From contig OX438755.1 of assembly GCA_949316235.1 (NCBI GenBank), positions 21,723,151 to 21,787,150 of the forward strand: a stretch of DNA of 64,000 nucleotides. Reading direction: 5' to 3'. Numbering within the stretch: the stretch's first letter is position 1; every line of letters begins with the position of its first letter. The stretch is from Oegoconia quadripuncta (taxonomy: Eukaryota; Arthropoda; Insecta; Lepidoptera; Autostichidae). Both the position numbers and the translations under genes were made by a program. The notes beneath the pieces were generated by a model. That model had not been told where the DNA came from, searched no databases, and saw only the letters and a program-made list of their open reading frames with translations. Shown one piece after another: positions 33,101 to 48,100 of this stretch.

Positions 33101-36100
33101 TTTTTCAGTAAACTTCTCAGAATATCTCTGGAAAAATGAGAACTCTCAAAGTTCACAGTCATGACTTTATGTTAATCTACATTATTGATATTTATTTTCC
33201 ATAAACGGCATTGAATAAAAAAAAATACATAAAAACCCGACTTGCATAAAAAAAACAATTCCTTGTATGGTTTTTGAGATAAGCTCTTCGTTAAACTTTG
33301 TATTGCGGTTTGTAACCAGGTATCTCGAAAGCAGAATTAGGCAGAAATAATTACAATGGTCTACTCCTTTAGTTGTATTATAACTTCTAAACCTCCAATC
33401 AGACAATTGAGGTAGGGAACACTTATTGTTCGAGTTCGTACTCTCACTAGACAGATTTTTTTAATGTCGAGAATTACATGTAACACTTCGTTGAGTATTC
33501 AGTATCCTACCGACTGCACCATGTTATTTTTTTTATGTATGATTGGATTCGCATTTGACCACAATCTCCCTGATAGAAAGTGACGATGTAGTCGAAGATG
33601 AAGCACGCGATCCCAGTAAATGCCTATTCACTCTGCTCTTGATGATCCCAAGGTTGTAGGATTCAGGAAAGACTGACACCGGGAGGGAGTTCCATGCCTT
33701 GGCTGTTCGGATGATGAATGAAGAATCGAACTTCTTAGTGCGAATGTTCGGTATATTAACTATATATATAAGGTCCTAATTTATTAACCCCGATCCCGTC
33801 AACACATGATAGTGCTAGTCCAAAGGGTTCAAAAAAAAGTATAGTTATAAAAAAAGAAAAATAAAAATAAAATAACATTAAAAATAATTAACCATAAACA
33901 TTATTCCTTTCCTGCCTGTTCATTACTTTACTGGAAGGCGGACGAATTGTTTACACACACACGCACACCGCAGCCTTCAACCGATCAAAAAGAACTTGCT
34001 TGTATGACGAGAGCGCATAACATAAAAGCAATTAGAAAAACAGAGACAGAAAATCCGCGGTTGGCGACATTGCCAGATCGCGCGAATTCTCTGTCTCTGC
34101 CGCCGCGCGTGGCTCTGTCTCTGTCTTGTCTGTCTACTACTACCAGTCATTTCATTGTTCGGGAGCGAAATGCACGCGGGATACAGCAGACTCGGAACGT
34201 CTGAAAGTTTTCGTCTACTGAGATGTAATGATATCGATGGGTTGGGTTCGATCCCCATGCAGGCCACATGGCCTTTACTTACATAAGTAAACGTGACTAC
34301 TAAATACGTGCCAAGAGGGTTTGGAGGATATTTAAAAAACTAAAATAGGTAGGTACACGCTTTCATCAGTTAACGCACTAAAAGTAAAAGTTATTTAAGA
34401 TACATAATGAATAATCACACTTTCGTCAGTAACGCAGAAACGGAATTACCTACAAAGTTCAATGCTCAAAAAAGCATGTAATAGTTAGGTAGGTAGGTAC
34501 CTATCTAGTATTAGTTCGATATAATGTCGACAAAGCACACTACGCTGTTGAAGAGTTCTACTATCTACCTATTCCATCATCAGACCCTGGTCACCAAGTG
34601 AAATGTGTTGAACTTGTCAAAACAAATCAAATAAGCTCAAACTAGCAGCCACTAGCCATCTAAGAGTTCCACTATCCAACTCCCGGATTCATTATCAGAT
34701 TATCTCGATACCTAGTTGGACCTATACCTACCTACTTACCAAATTATTTTGTTGTCATCGATTAAAATGTACTTCCTAGATTTGTTTACATAATACGTAG
34801 TTATAGGTACCTACAGAGTGAGTATAACGATCGTTATTTTAAAACAGTTTAATAAACTATTATTTTAAGTCAAAACACAAAATTTAGTTCTTACAAACGC
34901 GCAATGAATCAGCTGGTGCTATAAGTCGTTGGCCTGTAACAGGGTCATTGGCCGCTCGCTTGACAAACTCGGCCCGAAGTCTTATGGTGCGTTTCCACGC
35001 TTGCCAAGGCCCGACAAGCATCTACAAGCCCCAAGCGTCCACAAATCTCGCTTGGCATTTGGAACTCGTTTACATGCTTGTGAATGCGCCAGTATGCTAC
35101 GTACATCCAAGCATGGCGGACACCGAACTCGTATCGGCAATTACGTTTGGTTTAACCTACTTTTATTTGAAATACAAGCAAAGAACAAAAGTTGCCATCA
35201 ATATCTCTTTTTTGGTTTTGGTAATATTCTAAAAACAATAAACTCTCTTCGTTCGACCAGCCACTCATTTTGAAAGACAGACGTGCGTTATGTATGATAG
35301 GTAAGCTTTGTTTTAATTGTGTGTGATGTTTATCAGAATTACTTAAATAAATTGTGAAAATGTTTCAAAAGATTTGGTTTTATTTATGTTTAGTTTCGTA
35401 TTAGTTTGTTTGAATGCATGGAGAGGCGAAGCGGGGACGCGGGGTGAGTTGTGCCGCGGGCCTCACGGGCGGACGGGCTCCCGCACTCGAGCAGTTCCTC
35501 TCCGCCGGGAGACCGTACGCACGCCTCCGCGCCGCTAGTTGCGCTCGCGCACCAACACGTGGTTGGAAGCGAATTGTTACGCGGAGTGTCTTAGTTTGGA
35601 TATTAATTATTGTTATACTAGGTGAATTGCTGTTCTGTGCCGTGAATGGATGTTTGTTGGCGTGTCCACGCGGCATTGGAATGCGCAGGAACGCCATATT
35701 GGAGCTTGGCGGACCGACAGGTTAAACAAAACGAATTATTCTGTAGATAGGTATGCTAAGCTATCTTAATTAGCGATAGGCGACTCCGAGATTATGTACC
35801 TAAGTTATTTAGCTAACTAAAACAGTGGTTCAATCTGATAATGGTATGGTATAATTAACCGAATGAATGTAGGTTACCTCCAAAATCGACTGCTATGTAT
35901 GAATGATAGGTAAATTACTTATCAACCTGAATCATAGTTTGAAGCCAGGTAATCAGTATTTTTCCGATATTATTATTATTTTTATTAATTTACCGAATGC
36001 TTTCGGGTAAGCACGCGTCCACCTTCATCTTCATCCTCACTTAACATCAGGCGTGATTGAGGTCAAGTGCTAACCCGTAGTGCATAAAAAAAAGGATAAT

Positions 36101-39100
36101 TTTGTAAGTAGACAGGCTAATCGTAGTCATTTGGCGACCGCTAGCTGTTGTATCCCGAAGTGAACAAAGTTCAGCAATTATTTCTCAGGTAGGTAGGTAT
36201 TTACTAGTATTTAACATGTTGTTATTCTGATGACTGGAGCTGTATGAGATTTGTTCGCAGCAAGAGGTTATAGGTACCGAGTTCCTTTTTAAAATTTTCT
36301 ATGATCTGGATGTTCTGACCTCAGGAAACTTACCTAGTAACTCATAGTAAGGGTATCGTAATTTGAGGTCGGGTAATCAATGTGTTTGTCCGACATTATT
36401 ATTAGTTATGTGATGGTGACCCATGGTGGTTGTGGTGCAAACACCAAAAATTCGATGTATTAGATGGAGGCGATAGAGGGGGAATTACTCTGATTTCGCG
36501 AAATAAAATCAAGTTCAATACTCCCATGAACAGCTGATTCGGGTCGTCGGTCGACTCGGGTCGGGCGGCAAGTACCTGTCTACGGGCGGGCGCGCGTAGG
36601 CAACGCGTTGTTGCCATTCCGCTGCAGGCGGACCTGACGCACACACACATACACACTGCTAGCATTAATGCCATCGTATAGGCATTATTCAGAGTAGTAC
36701 CACTAGGAAGTTTTTGTAGTTGAAGTTTTTTTAGTTAACGGTACTGATTTATTTTTAAGTTCAAATGAATATATTTAACTGACCCAATCATGTGTTAAAG
36801 GGATCGGGACTAATAAAGTAGGACGTTATATACAGGTGGAATCCCTCCCCACGCCTAGTGGTCCGAAGATGGAATGGTGACGGTGGAATAAGATTATGTA
36901 ATTCCAACGCACACTCCCCGAAATGCATCCTGTAAAAATATCTTTGACAATAGATAATTATTTACTTATGCTCCGACACATGTACACGTAGTACGTTCGG
37001 ATATACAGTACAACATACAGCATTAGATTAATTAATGTCCTTTTTCAGCTATCTACGGCATGGCATTGGGGTTGGTGGCGCTGTCATTTCTGGGCCCCGA
37101 GCAGAAACATTGGGCGATCGTGACCCTCTTTTTCAGCCTTATGTTCAATGGATTCTGTTCAGCTGGGTTCATGGTTTGTATATACGGATCATCCTTTAAA
37201 TTGTCCTTTTATGTGACGTGGTAGTATAATTATAAGATCCATAAATACCCCAGAGATAAGGTCGATATTCTAGACCTCACAGATGCGTTGTCACCATAAT
37301 AAATGCGGTGGGAAATATATTAAGTCCATAATTGGCCATGTCTTATGTAGGTATTAATTAGCTTTAGGGTTGCCATAACTTCTATAAGTCAATACGGGAC
37401 GTTTTCTTTTCTGATGCCTAAAACTCGGATCTAAGACATTCAATACCGACACGCGCACTCACATACCACTTTACGTGCTCCCGTGGGCAGCATCCTGCAT
37501 CCTCCTTCATCTCGGACATCGCTCGACTTGATAAACCTTTCAGCGCCGGCTAATATCTCTCCATAGTCCATCAGCTCCCGGTGCGCATTAGGCAAATTCT
37601 CCAAGCTTCGAATAAGTAACTCGCCGGACGTACCGTAATATTTTACAAGTACCGTAGCCCAAAACTTTAACTTTGTAAAAAGTGCTTCGAAACATTTCCT
37701 TATTTCATAATATAAAAAGGAATGCACAGCACTGCCTGGAGCAGGCAGCACTGGCAGGGTCGCCATGCAATGTGGGGACCAAGGAAGAATATTAATAAAA
37801 CTCACAACTCGGTGTCACGCGTATAATGATTCGCAAATTACACGTGTCTCTACTTATATATTCTAACCTACTTACATTGAAGGAAGGTAGAGGTGCGTCA
37901 TACACTACAGAACTATGTTTTATTATATTTAACTACTTTTGCACGCATGTGCACGTAGTATGAGTTTTCTAACAGCTGGGTATTAATCTGATGAGATTAT
38001 CTCCACAGTAGTGGCTATCGCGCTCGCGCCCCTCACCTCTCTATTCTATTTAATACGGAATATTTAATATCTAATACGGAACGGGATGGTCAAATACGGT
38101 GACAGTCCTATACGGGACGTATGGCAACCCTAATTATCTTCCGTACGCGACTCCACCCTTCTCATTTTTTGATTTTCCGGGCTAAAATTTAGGCGGCTCT
38201 TCCATAATTCTTCAACTATTCTTAAATTAAAGCAAGGGACTTTACCACGTGCAGAAATTAACTTGAGATTTTTAGACATTAAAGTAATAATTAAGTTATT
38301 CCCTAAGAAAAAAAAGTGTTAGTAACTACCTGTGTCGTGTTTGCCTGTTTTGTTGTCCGTCCTGACGCGTCGAGGGTGCAACCGGCAAGCGGCGCGGGGT
38401 AAGGGCGCATTCCGAGCGCATTAAATTTCACCTTGATTTCTGCGCGTGGTAACGTTGTCTCTGAATTTTTGCAAGCTTTTAACAATATTCCATATGTTTA
38501 AAATACCAGATAATTTTTAACATGGGTTTTAGATATATTTTAGATAGATAGATAGATAGATAGATAAGCATTTATTTGCATCCATGTACACACACATAAT
38601 AAATTTTACATATGAAAAATACAACTAAAACGCAACTTTCAGTAACCAACAAACTTAATTGTGCAGCTGTCGAAAAACCTTAATTGAGAGTCGAAAGTTT
38701 GCAACTTTGGCGTTTCTATATTACATAGCTTTAAGTTATAATAATATTTAGTATATTTCAATTTATTTTTGGAACACTAGACCATTTATTAAAAATGTAA
38801 CCGGTTATTGTGTTACAACAATAAACAAGCTATCATATTTATAAAAAAAAATCATATCACTGTCGCTGAAAATTACGAAAGCGTCAACATAGAAGTTTAG
38901 TTTTAATGGTGATATTTAGGTTTTTTTGCAGAATTACCAAGAATTATTTTTCAATATTCTTTTCGGTTATTGTGTTTCTTTGTTTCTTTTTCATTCTACA
39001 ATAATTTTGGTGTAGTAGAATTCAACAACCTTTCTTCACATTGGAAGCTCAAAGATTCATCTTTTCGTCAGATTTCGTAAAGCATTACTTTATTATAAGA

Positions 39101-42100
39101 TTACATACGTGCATACCATACAATCCTGACAAGTTTCTCAATAAAAGAAGAAAGCATGCCGTGGCCCCAATAGTTTCCATAAATACATCCTATGCTAGAA
39201 GACAGTACCCTAAACAATCTGCGCATCTTTATAATTTAATAAATGAGAAAGTAAATACATATCCATTGACATAACATGATTGCAAGAAAACAGTAACTAG
39301 CTATCTAAAGACCAAAAACTATGATGAAATAGAATCTCTTTTGCAATATATTTCCTGAGTATCTTATCTTACTTACCTCCCTTGATATCTAAATTGTACA
39401 TGTTGCCGAAAACGAATGTTGCTAACCGATAGACTTCTCATACACACATTCACAAACACAATACACACACAAACACAATACACCCACTCACACACACGCA
39501 CACAACACATACTTCGCATACACACATTCGCAAACACAATACACACACAAACACAATACACCCACTCACACACACGCACACAACACATACCTTTACCTCT
39601 ATTTTTATAATTTTATATCTCAAAATAATATTGTTAAAATAAGAATTTACTTGTATACCTACTTACCTTCTTGTTTAAAGCATTTATGTAGTTGTAGAAG
39701 AGCGGAGCCTCCTAATACAGGTAAACATTTTTACTTAAAAGGAGACCCCTAATGCTGTTATAGATAATAAGAATAAGTTACTTAAATAAACATTTTTGAT
39801 TTTTTTTTTTTGATTATTTTTTGTTCTGCCTAATATCTGAATATAATTGTAATAATATATCCACCAGATGAACCACTTAGATCTGTCGCCCAACTTCGCG
39901 GGAGTGTTGCTCTCTCTCACCAACTTCTTGGCCAACACCAGTTCTATCGTCACGCCAATTCTCACCGGCGTCATTCTGAGGAACGATCCGGTGAGTCACT
40001 ACCTACAGAGTGAATTCGATAAATATTAACGGATAAGGTCGTCGAAGGGCGACCTGTTTGGTGTAGTGGTTAACAACCTCTGACCACTATACCAAAAGGT
40101 TGCCGGTTTGAATCCCGCTAGGGGCGTATGTTTGTGTGATGAATACGGACATGTGTACCCGAGTTATGGATGTTTTCATTTATAATAAGTATTTATTTAC
40201 AAAAAAATATATTTATGTAGTATATCAACCATCTGGTATCCACAACACAAGCATATAGTTACTTACTGTGGAACTAGATGGCGCTGTGTATATGTCTAAG
40301 GATATTTAAGGATTTAAGGTGTTTACTCATCAAAAAAGGACCATACATAATTATGCATTTGCTGTAACATTCACACTCGGCTAGACCTTTATCATGGATG
40401 CCAAAATTTCCATAATAGAGAAAAATAGACTTCAATACACATGCATGCGGAGCATAAAGATAATAAAATTAGTATTAGAGTGTAACAGTTGTATGTTGAG
40501 ATTGCGTATTTTTTTTGTATGCACAACGGGTTGGTACTTGACCTCAATCACACCTGATGTTAAGTGAAGATGAGGTCGAAGGTGGAAGCATACTGACCCG
40601 GAAACCCCAACACATTTGGGGGACTGGCTATCTTATCTCTGACAACCGGAATACAACAATGCTATTAACATTGGCGGCAGATTTAGATAAGATGGTGGTA
40701 GCTAGACAGGCGGACATTTAAAATGCCCTACCACCAACCAAACCGAGTACTTAAACATGTACCCCGCTGGGGATCGAACCCGCGACCTCCGAATCGTAAA
40801 CCCAATGTTGTTTACATTGAGCCACTGAGGCGGTTAAATATGTGAATATGTATCCTGTCTATCCGAGCAGAGGAGCTTAGTAAATACTAGAAAGCTGTAT
40901 TTGGCACAGATATACCTATTAATCACGCCGACAATGTGTAAAATAAAATCTTGAAAAATATTTTTTCTTAAGGGTACCTCCCCTACATGTAAAGTGTTAG
41001 AGTCGAGTGCCACCCCAAAAGCTAAACTGTTATAAAAAACTGTGGGTTAATTATACGCAGAGGACGTACAGTGCGCTGCGCGTTCAGTTTAATAACGGGT
41101 TCAGAATGCTGATGGGGCTGCCGCGTTTCTGTAGCGCATCAGGAATGTTTGCCGATGCGCATATAGACGGTTTTCACGTCATCACGTAGCGCGTCGTTTT
41201 TGGAGCGCGTGCGCGGCAGCTCCAACACCATCCTGAGCACACTGGCGGCCAGGTGGGATTCCGTGATGCTGCGGCACTGGTTACGCTTGCACACATCCAA
41301 ATAGTGCTGATTGTGCCGCAGCAGTCGTATGGTCCCTTCTGTTCACAGTTATTATAGATTTAAGTTATTAACTTACTCCTATTTATTTTTAAGTTACTAA
41401 CCAAAATATGGGTCTAATCCTGAAATAAACTATTTTTATTTTTTTATTATTTAAACGGTTGGTTTTGAATACGTGAAAAAAATCACGGCAGTAGTATAAT
41501 GAAGTACAAAGGTATTACAGGTAATGAGCAATAGTCGAAAAACTTATAAAATGTACTTTGCATTGAAAATTGTTTGTCAAACAACAAATATGCCCCTTCT
41601 AAGTCAGTGCATTTTGAGGTCAATTACGAAACCCTACACTACGCGTGGCCCGACACGTACTTGGCTGATTTTTTTTTTTAATTTAAAAGGGGCCACCTGC
41701 TATACATCATAACCGTCATATACGAGTAAGTCTGTCGCCAACCAGTAATGCTGACAGCATTGTTGTGTTCAACTTATATTGGTGTGAAACGGATCTGGTT
41801 CATATGGGTACTTGTTCAGTGTTCAGTCTAGTTCATGTCCAGTTGCCCCACTTTGCTCCACAGACAGACCTGAGTGGGTGGCGCATCGTGTTCCTGTCGG
41901 TGGCGGCGCTGTGCGTGCTCTCCAACACTGTGTACCTGTGGTTCGGCAGCAGCCTCAGGCAGCCCTGGGACGACCCCAACTACCTGCGGAACTCAGCAGA
42001 CCCGGGTATGAAAATAACTACCAATACAAAAAAATACATAAAATTCTGTCATATCATCAGTCCGTAAACATCCCACTGCAGGGATATAGGCCTTCCCTCA

Positions 42101-45100
42101 TATTGAAGGAGTAGGGCCATAGTCCTCCACGCTGGTCCAGTGCGGGTTGAGGACTGCACATGCCTTCGAATTTATTTTTTTATTTCTCAGGCATGTAGGT
42201 TTCCTCGCGAGGTTTTCCATCACCGTTTAAGAGCGGTCGGATAAATGCACATAAGTAATTAAATTATATTTAAAAACTCCTTAGTACATGGCTTGCCTGA
42301 TGATCGAACCTGCACCTCCCAAATTGGCGGACTGTGTCTCCTCCACTGAGTAACCAACGCTCGAAAATATGGATACGTGACGCTATAATTACCTACAAAA
42401 CTATTACGTGGATCCGTGCGCGTTAAAATGTACCTAACGCAGACATCAAAGAGTATCTACTACGTCGTCTGCCGCAGCGTCGGGAGATCACACTAACACC
42501 CGTCGTTTTTCTTTGGGGGTTAAAAATCAGGAATTCCACGCAACCAATATACATACATACATAAAGTCACGCCTCTTTCCCGTAGGGTTAGGTAGAGACC
42601 ATATACTTCCACTTGCTACGATCCTGATACACCTGCTTTGTTTCATTCACTCTCATAACGTTGTTCATACATGCTCTACATTCGCATCGTATATCTCTTT
42701 CGATAGTCTTCTTTCATTCATCCTCTCCACATGTCCAAACCATCTCAGCATACCTTTTTCAATCTTGCTATACTATAATATAAAATGAATGTCCGAACAT
42801 TAAACATTGATGATTCAGTTGCAAGTAGACCTGCCCCGCGATGACGGTAAAAGGCCCGACGTGATGGCACTCGTTCCCTGGAGAATGGGGCGCGCCTTCC
42901 TCTGGGATGCAACTTGTGCAGACACACTTGCTCCGTCTCATCTTCCAGGGACGTCTCATGTAGTCGGTTCCGCAGGCACATGAGCAGAGAACCGCAAACG
43001 ACGCAAATATGTCTTGAGAGATTGCTTTTTTGCGCCATTTGGGGTAGAGATCCTAGGGCCGTGGGGTCCAGGTGCTCATAGATGGAAGACGTCAGCTATC
43101 GAAGCGTAAACTTCGCTTTTCAACGAGGCATGCCGCCAGCCTACTCCTCCCGAAGAAGGCTCCCGCCGGCCGTGCTAAACTTGGGATTTTTTTATTTATT
43201 TATCAATTTTTGTCATTTTAATAAACTAAGTAATGAACAATTACTTGCATTTACCTATTTCAGTTAGGTATGTAAGATTTTTATTGTATGTATATGAAAC
43301 AACTTTATAAAACACAATTAAAAATACCTATATCTTATAGAAAAAATACGCCGTCCAACTCGCTTCCGTGAGGGATAGTATATTAATATATCAATATTTT
43401 GTTATAATCTAATTCAGTATTTCATTTAGTTATTAAGCTTTTGGTATTATCTAGGTACAGGTTGAAATGAAATGACAAATGATGAATGTGGTCGGGTACA
43501 GGTTGTATAGGTGAATAATTTGTATCACACACTTAGTCACTACTGACATGCAAAAATGTAATTATTAAAAATTGAATGATTAAAAAATTAAATTATCAAA
43601 AAACATTATTGCTATCATATTAATCAAACTAAGCCATATAGTCATACTATATTAATAACAACTGTCAATTTGAAATGCCTAACTAATGTCAATTTTATTT
43701 TATAAATGTCAACTTTAGTAGCAATTAATATTTATTTATTTATTTAGGATCACCAACAGTTGTTACACTAGTACATAGTCCATTTAACAATTAATGTAGT
43801 TGGTATTAAATTTAAATGTACAACCTTTTATAGGTGAACACATCATGCAAAAAGCTTTAAAATCAGATAACAGTAAAACAAAAACTTATTACTCTAAATT
43901 TACCTCTATTAAGCTTTGATTGGTTGAGCAGTTCCGTGCCAAGTTGCGGTGTTAAGGTAGTGAAATAGTAACTAGAGAGTATAATATATTATGTATGTTG
44001 TTGAGGGAATGAGGGAGGGAATATCTACACATCAGCTTGGATTTAATTTTACAATAATATTATGCCTAGTTTATGTAATAATATAATTTATTAAGGACTT
44101 CAAATTGCATTAAATTTACTTATCAAAGTGTTTAATAATCCTGTTTGTTTTTCGGTTTGATCATTAGCCTGTCGAACTCTACCATGTTAACGGTAGACAA
44201 GATGTTTTTGTTGAAAACTCTCTACTTTCTGTACAAACTGTAACAATACGTGGCTGGGTGAAGCCATGCCAAGGGAAGAGTTTGTTCGAAAAGTTCTGTA
44301 AACACACGGCCGGTCATCAATCATAGTCCATGAGTCGTTCTTTATCCCGAAGCCAAATTACGATCTGATTAACGAATCTGCTTTGTTAATAAACTCATGA
44401 AAGTATGTTGACGCTTCCGTGGTAGTCTAGTAGATACTCTTTTAACGTCCTACAATCTTAAAGGCCGTGATTGTTTAGAGTACCTGTCAGTGACATAAAA
44501 AAATGTTTTATTAACCATTCTATAATGATTAGAAAACATTTTTACAGCCGTATTACCTACTGATAGCTTTATACGGCTGTGAGACATGGACATTAAACAC
44601 AAAGGCATAGGGAAGTGAGAAAGGCGCCCAATTAATAGTTCATCTCTTAAGTTAGAAAAAGCTAGCTATTTAGTGTCCGGCATCTGGTCCATAAGTCAGG
44701 GTAAATACCTGCTAAAAAATTATGATATAAATTGAGTTATCTCAGAGAATGTTATGTTATTAATATAATACTGCGAGGCCGATGATGTAGCCTTTATGTT
44801 TGTTGTTATATCATATTTATATATTTATAAATACCTATATTCATATTTATGTTATACTTGTATACCTACTAAATATTTATGTATTTATTATCTTCTTTGT
44901 CACATTCACACACTGTACTTTTACAATGACACAATACTTTCCCGCTACATAACAAGCACATATTAGTACACACTCTTTTACACATCGCTTTCCTCTCCCA
45001 GGGTGGGACGGAAGAACAGCGCCCAGTTCCTGGAACTGAGCATAATGCTGAGTCCCACCCTTTTTGCCACAGGGGCACTCAAAATTTATTATGTCTATCT

Positions 45101-48100
45101 TTATTATGTTTTGTATTTTGTTCTTTTTAATGTTTTAGATGTTAAGTTTGTTTTGTACATTTAGTGTGTGCCCACTTGTGGTAAATAAACTGTTTTCTTT
45201 CTTTCTTTCTTTCTTTATGAATATTTCTCGATTGCGAAACGCAAAACACAAAATTTACGAGAACTTTTAAACACAAAAGCGGCCACAGGATGAGCCCTGC
45301 CGTTCTAACGTCAGGACTCTGCTGTGTATCCCTTCTCACCGCTCAGACTTCTACTCACATTCTTTCACTGTGCATGCTGCCAGGCTGTGGAATTCTCTTC
45401 CTCACACTATCCGTGCCAGTCCATCGATCGCTGTCTTTAGGAAAAGAGTTAAGGAACATTACCTTTCCATTTCATAGTGTTATTCCGTGTATTATATATA
45501 TGTTATATTTTATATTCGTATATATTCAAATATGTACTTATTTATGTACTTATTAGTATGTAGTTACATCTATATTCAGTTAGGTTGTTTTTATCTATCA
45601 TATTTATCCATTTTTTAGATTGTGCACGTCTTATCTGCCTCTTCCAGTCATATCTCTCTTTCGTAGGTCTGCTGGAAGAAATTTCATTGTAGAAATAAGC
45701 AGAACCTGTTGTGTCGTCTCTATTATGTTGTATCTGTATGTTTTTTTCTTGTGTGCAATAAATGATAAATAAATAAATAAATAAAATGTCGTACCTACCT
45801 AACTATCTAATAAAGTTCGAGTACTCGTGCGAGTGGTCGTACTTTGTGTTGGTGAACTCAGCATTGATGTAACTCCGAGAATTGCTCCTAGAATATGTGG
45901 TGCACTGTACTAATTTGTTGCCTATTAGTAGTTAGACAGAGTGTCGAAGTTCACTGACGCTACCAATCTACACACGTAGTATATATATTATATTATATTA
46001 GGTCCTTACCTATGAAATTGGCGTTTTGTATGAAGAATTTCATTAAGACTGTTCTCTCCATACAAACAAATTTGATTTTTTTTTGGGAACGACAAATCCA
46101 TATTTAGCTAAACTTTGTGTTTATTATCGGATAACATTAAGTTAGGAGCGTTAATTTTTAAAAGTAACCGCTTTATAAAAGTTTCAGCGAATCTAAGAAA
46201 TGATTATGGGAAGCACATGAAAAGAGCTCTGTTCAAATTTTTTTTATTATGTGATTTAGCTCAGAAATTAAAAAAATTATAAAAATAAAAATAAATAAAA
46301 TATTATTTATTACACAGACTAATTTACAACATTTGTTTAGCTAATTATTATAATTATTATTAGCAATTAGTACTTATTAGCAGTGAAAAACAATGACAAA
46401 CTAACCTCCGCACTAGTAAAAATACTGTATTGCGGGAGGGTAGTACCACTGTCTCTCAAAAATGGCCGACTTGGTATGACGCGGCTGCCGTTCGTTGTGT
46501 GTACAGTGTATGGAGAAAAATACGATAAAACAATCTTAGTAATCTTAATTTTAAAGGAAAGTACAAAATCTTTATCTTAAAAGGGTACATGCGTTTATAT
46601 TATTTGTGTCAGCAGTTTTGTGTATATATTGTATTATTACCCAAATTATGTAGTATATCAACCATCTGGTATCCACAACACAAGCCTATAGTTGCTTACT
46701 GTGGAACTAGAGGGCGCTGTGTGTATGTCTAAGGATATTTATTCATATTATTATTGATTTAACTGTGTTGGTTTATTATCATATGAGCCGAAAGATGTCC
46801 ACTGCTGGAGAACAGCCTCCCCCAAACATCTCCACAACGATTGGTTCTGCGTAGCCCGCATCCAGCGGCTTCCTGCGATCTTTACCAAACAGTCGGTTCA
46901 CCTTGCCCCCTTGGTTTATACTCAGGAAGAATTGAAAGTTCATTCTCATTGTAACAATATCGATTCGGAAGTAAATGAGATCGCACATAGCTGCGGGGTT
47001 CTGTTGGTTTACATAGGACCGTGGCCGGCGTACTCACTCTCCTTTGTTCGTACGCAAATATTGACATCATCAGCAGATTTCACTAACTAAAGTATCAAGA
47101 AACTAATAGTAGGTCAAGAATAAGTGCTATATTAAAAATACTTCGAAACACCAGCGTTTAATATTCCATCATGATTATGACATATTCTAGTCTAACCGTG
47201 TATGTAAAATTTCGTATCTATGCCGTTGAGGAGATCCCTCTTTGGGAGACAATCCTCGCTGCAGCATCAAGTTACCGCGATAATTATCAATTAAAACTGA
47301 CCGTGTATGCAAAGTTTCGTATCCGTGCTATTAACCGTTCCCCTCGTGAGGAGACGATCCTGGATGCAGCATCAGTTCATGTCTATCTTATAAATATATT
47401 GTCATTAGAACTGAATGAGTTCGCAAAATTTCAGCTCCTAAAGTAAACAGGAAATGGTTCTCTTCCAAATTTTGAATCAGAATAATTTATTGTCAAGAAA
47501 CTGGTACAATAGATATTATAATAAAGTTGGCTCACAGTTTTACCATATCAGGCATACAATATATTATTAATTACAAATATATAATTAATTACTCTATCAT
47601 CAAGAATTTAGCTGTCATGCAACATCACTTCCCACTAATATACGCGGCAGCCAGCCATTGCCCATTCTTAAATTCCGTGTGAAAGAGCATTATCTTGGGT
47701 CCTGTCAATAACTATTGTTTATTAATATATGTATTAATATATTCATTTATATATCATTTATATGTTCGTGTATATATTCATTTATATATTCGTAGGCTTA
47801 TTTATGTACTTATTATTATGTACTTAATATTTATTTTCTTATTTTCATTTTACTTGTGTGCACTCTATGTTTCCCCTTCACTATTGTTATTTCCTATGTT
47901 GGGTTTGCTGGAAGATATCTCTTATTTTTTTTTTTTTTTTTTTATATGAGAGAGCGGCAAACGAGCATGCGGGTAACCTGATGGAAAGTAATCACCGCCG
48001 CCCATGGACACCCGCAACACCAAAAGTGTCACAGATGCGTTGCCGGCCTTTGAGGAAGGTGTAGGCTCGTTTCTTGAAGGTTCCAATGTCGTACTCGTTC

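Noticed and set aside
34929..35273. Overlapping frames including [20 protein letters not shown] (from 35113), which vaguely recalled N-termini of lepidopteran PIF/Harbinger-related proteins
   Set aside because: Too short, no inverted repeats or nuclease motif found nearby; memory-based resemblance is not enough.
35401..35725. About 100-codon frames on both strands in the CpG-rich patch
   Set aside because: GC-rich DNA has few stops; no motif, signal or splice support beyond the composition itself.
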